DNA from: Chloroflexota bacterium
Lineage (GTDB): Bacteria > Chloroflexota > Anaerolineae > CG2-30-64-16
NCBI GenBank assembly: GCA_026389845.1
Contig: JAPLHB010000226.1
Location: 1 to 39,632 of the forward strand
DNA: 39,632 nucleotides
Direction of reading: 5' to 3'
A program made the translations under genes and the position numbers. The notes beneath the pieces were generated by a model that did not search any database, was not told where the DNA came from, and saw only the letters and a program-made list of their open reading frames with translations. Numbering within the stretch: the stretch's first letter is position 1; each line of letters opens with the position of its first letter. Below are positions 35,457-39,632 of this stretch, piece by piece.

Positions 35457-37775
35457 CTACTTCCCCAGGAGCACCTGCCCCTGCGGGTCGCCGTAGAGGA
35501 CGTAGGCTAGCCAGGTGGGGTTAGCGGGATCGGCGTCCTTGATGACCTTGCGCGCCTGGTAGAACGCCTCACCGATCGGCAGCGGCCCCTGGCCGGCGAA
35601 CTTATCCAGCCCCCACAGCCGGTTGTAGAACTCCTTCGCGAACTGCGCGGCCAGCTCGTCGCGAATCTCCCACTGCGAGCCGATGAACGCGCTGGCGCCC
35701 GCGCCGAGGAAGCGTTGCGCCCAGCCGCCGAGCTGTGTCAGGCCGAACCCCACGCGCCCCGCATGACAGGCGTTCAGGAAGACCATCGGTCGCGATTTGC
35801 TCAGGCCGAGCTTCTTCATGCCGGTGATCTGGCTCGGCCGGAGATAGAGACCGGCATCCAGCTTCAGCTTGGACTCATTGGGGTCGTCGGTGTTGATGTT
35901 GCCGTGACAGGAGAAATGGAAGAACTCCGTCTGCCCGTCCACGAACCGGCTTTCGACCTCCGGGACCTTGCTCAAGGGGCCTTGAAGCTCGATGCCCCAC
36001 TGCCGCCGGTGTAGCTCGGCGAAGTAGTCGCTCTCGATTTTGGCGGCCTGAAGGTTGTCGGCCGGCGTCACCCAGACACCGTGCAGCATAACCATCTGGT
36101 CAGGAGCGCCCGGCCCGGCCAGCCACCGCGCGAGCCGGAACATCTCACAGAGTGGCGGATCCACGTACGCCTGGCCGGCTGCATCCAGGCCGGCCGGCCG
36201 CACCATTTCCCACGGAATCCAGGGGTCATCGGAGATGATCAGCAGGCTCTTTTGACCGGCGAGTCCGGCCCGGAACCTGGCATACTCCTGCCGCAGCTCG
36301 TCGGAGAAGAGCGCCTCGTAGAGGTTCGTTCCGATGTCCGAAAGTTCATCCAGGGCCGCAGCGGTCTCGGCGGGGGTGCGCTCGTCCCCCATCTTCCGCG
36401 CCAGCGTGCTGAGCCGGTCGAAGGTCGGCTGGAAGTATTTCTGCGGTTCATCCGCCAGCGGCGACTGACCGGCCGGCCGGAAGTTGATGCCGTCTTCGTT
36501 CGGTGCGCGCACGGTGTACGTGAGCGTTCGCCGGTCGCTCGACAGCGTCACGCGCAGCTCCAGATCGGGCAGCTTGACGTCGGCGCCGGCCGTGACGCTG
36601 GTCAGGGCCAACGGCTCGAAGGCGACGTTCTCCGGCTTGCTCAATGCGCCCTGCGCCACCACCTCGGTCTCGAAGGCCAGGCTGGCGGCTTGCCGGTTAA
36701 ACTGGTACACGTCAATGCTGATCCGCTTGCTCCCGGCTGATTGAGGCGTCAGGAAGAAGACGACCGGCTCGCAGTCCCGGTCCGGCTCGACCCGGACGGT
36801 GCGCGCGGCCGGCAGATTGGGCGTTTCTTCTCCCCCCAGGCTGGCTTCAAGCGCAAACCCCTCGGCGTAGAGTATCAGCGTCAACGGCCCCAGTTGCAGC
36901 GAAATCCTGGCCTTATCGCCGCTGACTCGGGATGGGATCACCTCTGAGGCTTTCTGGGCGATGTGGACGACCAGTGGAATCTGCTTTTGGGTCAGCAACA
37001 CTTGGGTCGGAAAGTAGACGTTGCCGTAGCGTTGCACCGCGGTCGTGGGGAGCGGGCCGACGCTCTTGGGCACGGGAGGAGGCTGCGCCCGCGGGAACGA
37101 CGGCGCCGGGTAATCGGGCATGGCGCTCTCGCCCGGGCCTTGCGGGCTGGGAAAACCCTTGATGGGGGCGGGCCATCCGCCCGGGCGATAGTCGCGCATG
37201 ACCGGCTTGCGGACGTAAGTTTTGCCGTCATCCAGCAGCTTGCGCACCTGGGGATAACTGCCCAGCAGCGCCTCGACCTGGTGCAGGTACGCGTCCGCGG
37301 CGTCCTGGCTGCGGGGTCGCGGGTAGGCGGTCTCCAACCTCTGCCAGTCAGCGCACTCCTTATCGGTGAGCCGGTCGCGATGCTCGCTGACGGCCAGGGC
37401 GACCTGTTCGCTCAGGGGTGCGGGATCGCCGAAGACGCGGAAGTCAACCACCTTGAGCAGGCTTTTGAGCAGGGCGTCGAGGTCGGCCGCCGGAGCGGAG
37501 CGCAGCGCGGCGTCTTCTGCGCTGCTGTAGGCGGTTTTCAGGGCCTGCGCAGCGGCCGGGGGCAGGTTATCCCGCAGCAGCCAAAGCGCTTCCAGCAGCT
37601 TCTTGACCTGAGAGATCACTCCGAACGTGTCGGCTGTGGCGATCTGGGGGCCGTTCTGCCGGATCAGCGCGGTGACTTGCCCGGCCGTGATCGGATCCAG
37701 CGCGGCCCGCTGGTCAGCCAGGGCCTCGGCGACGGCGCGCAAGGTAGAAATGGCTACGTTCGTGCGGAAAGGCAT
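35457..37775 (-). CDS. CHAT-domain caspase-like protease
   Basis: A 772-residue cytoplasmic protein with a C-terminal CHAT peptidase. The catalytic pair is His in FFHFSCHGNINTDD (about 622) and Cys in MVFLNACHAGRVGFG (about 666), followed by FLGAGASAFIGSQWEI, typical of CHAT. The N-terminal 230 residues are helical with a Pro-rich link (about 205-240). The middle (about 250-450) is a beta-rich region that I do not recognise. It follows the C11 protease gene by 18 bases on the same strand, so the two form an operon. In eukaryote-like death pathways and in known bacterial CHAT systems such enzymes are switched on by a partner and cut specific targets. Here the likely partner is the adjacent clostripain-type protein, or one activates the other. 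GAGG precedes the ATG. Confidence 0.88.
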   Translation of the reverse strand: MPFRTNVAISTLRAVAEALADQRAALDPITAGQVTALIRQNGPQIATADTFGVISQVKKLLEALWLLRDNLPPAAAQALKTAYSSAEDAALRSAPAADLDALLKSLLKVVDFRVFGDPAPLSEQVALAVSEHRDRLTDKECADWQRLETAYPRPRSQDAADAYLHQVEALLGSYPQVRKLLDDGKTYVRKPVMRDYRPGGWPAPIKGFPSPQGPGESAMPDYPAPSFPRAQPPPVPKSVGPLPTTAVQRYGNVYFPTQVLLTQKQIPLVVHIAQKASEVIPSRVSGDKARISLQLGPLTLILYAEGFALEASLGGEETPNLPAARTVRVEPDRDCEPVVFFLTPQSAGSKRISIDVYQFNRQAASLAFETEVVAQGALSKPENVAFEPLALTSVTAGADVKLPDLELRVTLSSDRRTLTYTVRAPNEDGINFRPAGQSPLADEPQKYFQPTFDRLSTLARKMGDERTPAETAAALDELSDIGTNLYEALFSDELRQEYARFRAGLAGQKSLLIISDDPWIPWEMVRPAGLDAAGQAYVDPPLCEMFRLARWLAGPGAPDQMVMLHGVWVTPADNLQAAKIESDYFAELHRRQWGIELQGPLSKVPEVESRFVDGQTEFFHFSCHGNINTDDPNESKLKLDAGLYLRPSQITGMKKLGLSKSRPMVFLNACHAGRVGFGLTQLGGWAQRFLGAGASAFIGSQWEIRDELAAQFAKEFYNRLWGLDKFAGQGPLPIGEAFYQARKVIKDADPANPTWLAYVLYGDPQGQVLLGK

Positions 37776-37793
37776 AGGGTTACCTCGTCAGGA

Positions 37794-39164
37794 TCAAAAC
37801 TCGTCGTAAAGCCATTCCACCAGCCGGTCCCAGCCGGTGTGCTGAGCGAAGGCCAGCCCGCGGTAGAGCTTCAGCGCGGCCTGGCGCTGGCTGGCGGCCT
37901 GGCTTTCGGGCGGCACATAGACCGACAAGCCGTTGGCCCGCTCGTATTTGTCCAGGAAGCCGACGCGCAGCACTGGCGCGTTGGGTCCGCGGGCTGTCAG
38001 GTGATCGCGCAGCGCGGCGGCCGCCTGGGCGACGGCGTCGTAGTCCTCGAACTCGGTCTGGCTGGCGATCTGGCCGGCGAAGTCACCCAGGTCACAGTAG
38101 TTGCGATCCTGGAAGGTCAGCGTGTTCTTGCGCGCCTTGCGGATCAGCGTGCGCAGGGCGGGACTTTTGTCCGCCAGGATGCCGTCTACCAGCGCCTTGC
38201 AGAGCTTTTCCGTGGCCGCGGTGCGGGCCAACGCCACCGCCGATTGGGTTACGGTTTCATCGCGCGTCTTGCCGCCGTAGACCCCGGCAAACTGGGTGAC
38301 GATGGCCTCGGCGAGCGCGGCGGGGGTTGGGCTTGGCTGGCTGTCCAACGCCTGGAGGATCGGCGCGTAGGGCCAGCCGTACATCGGCTCCACCTCCTGC
38401 GAGGCGACGAAATAGTCGCCGTAGGGCGCCAGCTCGATCGCACCCTCCACCATCGCCATCAAACAGGCGTCCATGCCGATGACGTCCAGCCGGGCGCCCG
38501 CGGCCTTTTCTGCCTCCCCCAGCGCCTTGCGCAGATCGGCGGTGTCCAGGAAATCCTTGCTGGAATCGTCGAACGCGATGGGGCGGGTTTTGTCGCCGCC
38601 GGTGATCTGCTGCGGCGTGGTGCGGAAGATCGCCCCGTGCGATTTCGCGTCGGGGTCGTCCGAGCGGGTGATGGCGTAGACGTCCGTATCCAGCCAGCCC
38701 GCGCCGTGGTTCCAGATGACGAGCGCGTAGTGGTCGGCAGGGTAGGCCTTGATCGCCTGGACGACGAACTGGCGCAGGGTGTTGGGGTCGCCGGTGTTGA
38801 CGGCGGGGACGCGCCGAACCGCGCTATCGCTGAAGCCGCGGCCCTGGCGCACTTCGATGAGATAGGTGTCGGTCGGCGTGTCGAAGAGGCAGGCCACGGC
38901 CACGTTGGCGGTGGTGCCGATCGTACCCATCTTCATGAGATCGGTATAGCCGGCCGCCTCCATCGGGTCCATGAGCTTGATCTTGCCGAGCTTGCTGTCA
39001 AGGATCTTGCCGTTGTCCCCGGCCATGTAGACCATGAACGTCCAGGGGCGGCGGACGGTTTCGGGTGTCACGTTTTCCTCCTTGCCCGGTTGGGGCGGGT
39101 CGGTGCGTTGGCGAGGGTTCAATAGGGACAACAACCGTTTCACGAGGGCAGACAACCAGTTCAC
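37794..39164 (-). CDS. Clostripain-family (C11) cysteine protease
   Basis: A 456-residue protease of clan CD, the fold shared with caspases and CHAT. The catalytic dyad is His in YALVIWNHGAGWLD (about 152) and Cys in DVIGMDACLMAMVEGAIEL (about 231). Family phrases WTFMVYMAGDN and YFVASQEVEPMYGWPY are also present. There is no classical signal peptide; the N-terminus (NWLSALVKRLLSLLNPR) looks like an amphipathic helix that could touch the membrane. The GTG start is supported by a near-perfect GGAGGTGATC site. It is the first gene of a two-gene operon with the CHAT protease, driven by a good promoter at 39201-39230. C11 enzymes often self-cleave and need calcium; whether this one does cannot be read from sequence. 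Confidence 0.9.
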   Translation of the reverse strand: MNWLSALVKRLLSLLNPRQRTDPPQPGKEENVTPETVRRPWTFMVYMAGDNGKILDSKLGKIKLMDPMEAAGYTDLMKMGTIGTTANVAVACLFDTPTDTYLIEVRQGRGFSDSAVRRVPAVNTGDPNTLRQFVVQAIKAYPADHYALVIWNHGAGWLDTDVYAITRSDDPDAKSHGAIFRTTPQQITGGDKTRPIAFDDSSKDFLDTADLRKALGEAEKAAGARLDVIGMDACLMAMVEGAIELAPYGDYFVASQEVEPMYGWPYAPILQALDSQPSPTPAALAEAIVTQFAGVYGGKTRDETVTQSAVALARTAATEKLCKALVDGILADKSPALRTLIRKARKNTLTFQDRNYCDLGDFAGQIASQTEFEDYDAVAQAAAALRDHLTARGPNAPVLRVGFLDKYERANGLSVYVPPESQAASQRQAALKLYRGLAFAQHTGWDRLVEWLYDEF

Positions 39165-39200
39165 TGATCACCTCCGTAGGCGACGTTCACCATCCGCGCC

Positions 39201-39230
39201 AGTATAGCACAAAGCAGGCGGGCAGGTCAA
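39201..39230 (-). promoter_or_regulatory. Promoter of the C11/CHAT operon
   Basis: On the minus strand TTGACC (39230-39225), an 18-base spacer and TATACT (39206-39201), with TGC before the -10 (extended form TGCTATACT). About 40 bases upstream of the GTG start. Confidence 0.65.
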
Positions 39231-39244
39231 CCGGAAAACGGAGG

Positions 39245-39293
39245 CTGGATGCTGGAAGCTGGATGCTGGAAGCTGGATGCTGGATGCTGGAAG
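39245..39293. repeat. Seven intergenic heptamers CTGGATG/CTGGAAG
   Basis: Seven exact-period 7-base units in a non-coding stretch. This shows that the heptamer arrays also occur outside genes. They directly abut the nested palindromic element. Confidence 0.93.
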
Positions 39294-39544
39294 CTATAGA
39301 TGCAATACCGCAAAACTCGCTATTGTCACCCTGAGCGGGTCGGCCCCGTGAAGTGCGCTGCGGCGAGAATCCAGCGAAGAGCCTGCCCTGAGCGCAGTCG
39401 AAGGGGTCTCGTTGCGGCAAGGAGAACTTGTCCTGAGCGCAGCGAACGGATTCTTCGCTGGTGTCACGCCGTAACAAGAGTTCAGGGGTAGACCCGCTCA
39501 GAATGACAGGCAGCAGATAGCGAGTTTTGCTCCATTGCCTATAG
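39294..39544. mobile_element. Nested inverted-repeat elements
   Basis: Outer imperfect ends of about 28-30 bases (CTATAG-GCAAT-GCAAAACTCGCTAT, 39294-39323, and its complement at 39517-39544) enclose a 185-base MITE-like element (39324-39508). That inner element has TGTCACCCTGAGCG and CGCTCAGAATGACA ends and is a relative of 11389-11570. The inner element appears to have inserted into the loop of an older palindrome. Confidence 0.8.
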
Positions 39545-39561
39545 ATATTCGGGTAATCTTT

Positions 39562-39632
39562 TGGGGTAGTGAGACACCCCAGCCTGAACGCCGGGGCCTG
39601 AAAGCGGTCTCAAGCTGCAACGTTTAGGTTGC
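39562..39632. ncRNA. Possible structured RNA or IS200/IS605 end, cut by the window edge
   Basis: TGAGAC (39570-39575) pairs with GTCTCA (39607-39612) around an inner hairpin (CCCCAGC, loop CTGAAC, GCCGGGG). A further hairpin GCAAC/GTTGC (39617-39632) follows. From memory the text resembles sequence near tnpB elements (an omegaRNA or element end), but the gene that would confirm this lies outside the window. Confidence 0.3.

Overview
The window is a GC-rich bacterial chromosome segment, most probably from a member of the Chloroflexota (Anaerolineae/Caldilineae type), perhaps an environmental genome. This is an inference. It rests on core genes (uvrA, tex, mutS) mixed with very large secreted subtilases, CHAT and clostripain proteases, secreted proteins ending in a Y/W-L-P motif, and a heavy load of short palindromic and tandem repeats. 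No rRNA, tRNA or CRISPR array was seen.

Layout. 1-4068 is an accessory patch. It holds an IS4-like transposase, a reverse transcriptase gene of the unknown-group/defence type whose 3' end appears cut by that IS, a textbook integron attC site (2429-2523), a PIN toxin with a small overlapping partner gene, a probable half attC (3415-3443) and a decayed transposase. The attC asymmetry and gene order fit a cassette array on the minus strand: [half attC] - toxin/antitoxin - attC - reverse transcriptase. The reverse transcriptase gene is visibly less GC-rich than its surroundings. 4160-7249 is uvrA. 7794-18313 carries two secreted S8 proteases, the first a lipoprotein with a terminal frameshift, the second a 2193-residue mosaic with kelch, cohesin-like and dockerin-like parts. 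18445-20402 holds a methyltransferase coupled to a fusion of a GxxExxY protein with a DUF4213/DUF364 protein. Then come tex, a remnant of a restriction-modification methylase C-terminus, a CHAT-STAND ATPase-TPR protein, a REP-associated tyrosine transposase flanked by its REP palindromes, and mutS. Divergent from mutS is a secreted protein of a widespread uncharacterised family, followed by a convergent beta-helix surface protein. The right end has a two-gene operon of a clostripain-type (C11) and a CHAT protease, then nested palindromic elements and an edge-truncated structured sequence.

Two themes stand out. First, the window is rich in conflict-type genes: a cassette-borne reverse transcriptase, a toxin-antitoxin pair, a CHAT-STAND protein, a C11+CHAT pair and a restriction remnant. 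Second, many short repeats are inserted in frame within housekeeping genes. uvrA, tex and mutS each carry heptamer-repeat or palindrome-derived peptides, and similar insertions lie in the large protease, the DUF364 fusion and the beta-helix protein. This resembles Rickettsia palindromic elements and cyanobacterial heptanucleotide repeats, but is concentrated here in DNA repair and RNA-linked genes.

All function calls come from motif reading by eye. Family assignments below about 0.6 need a profile search.
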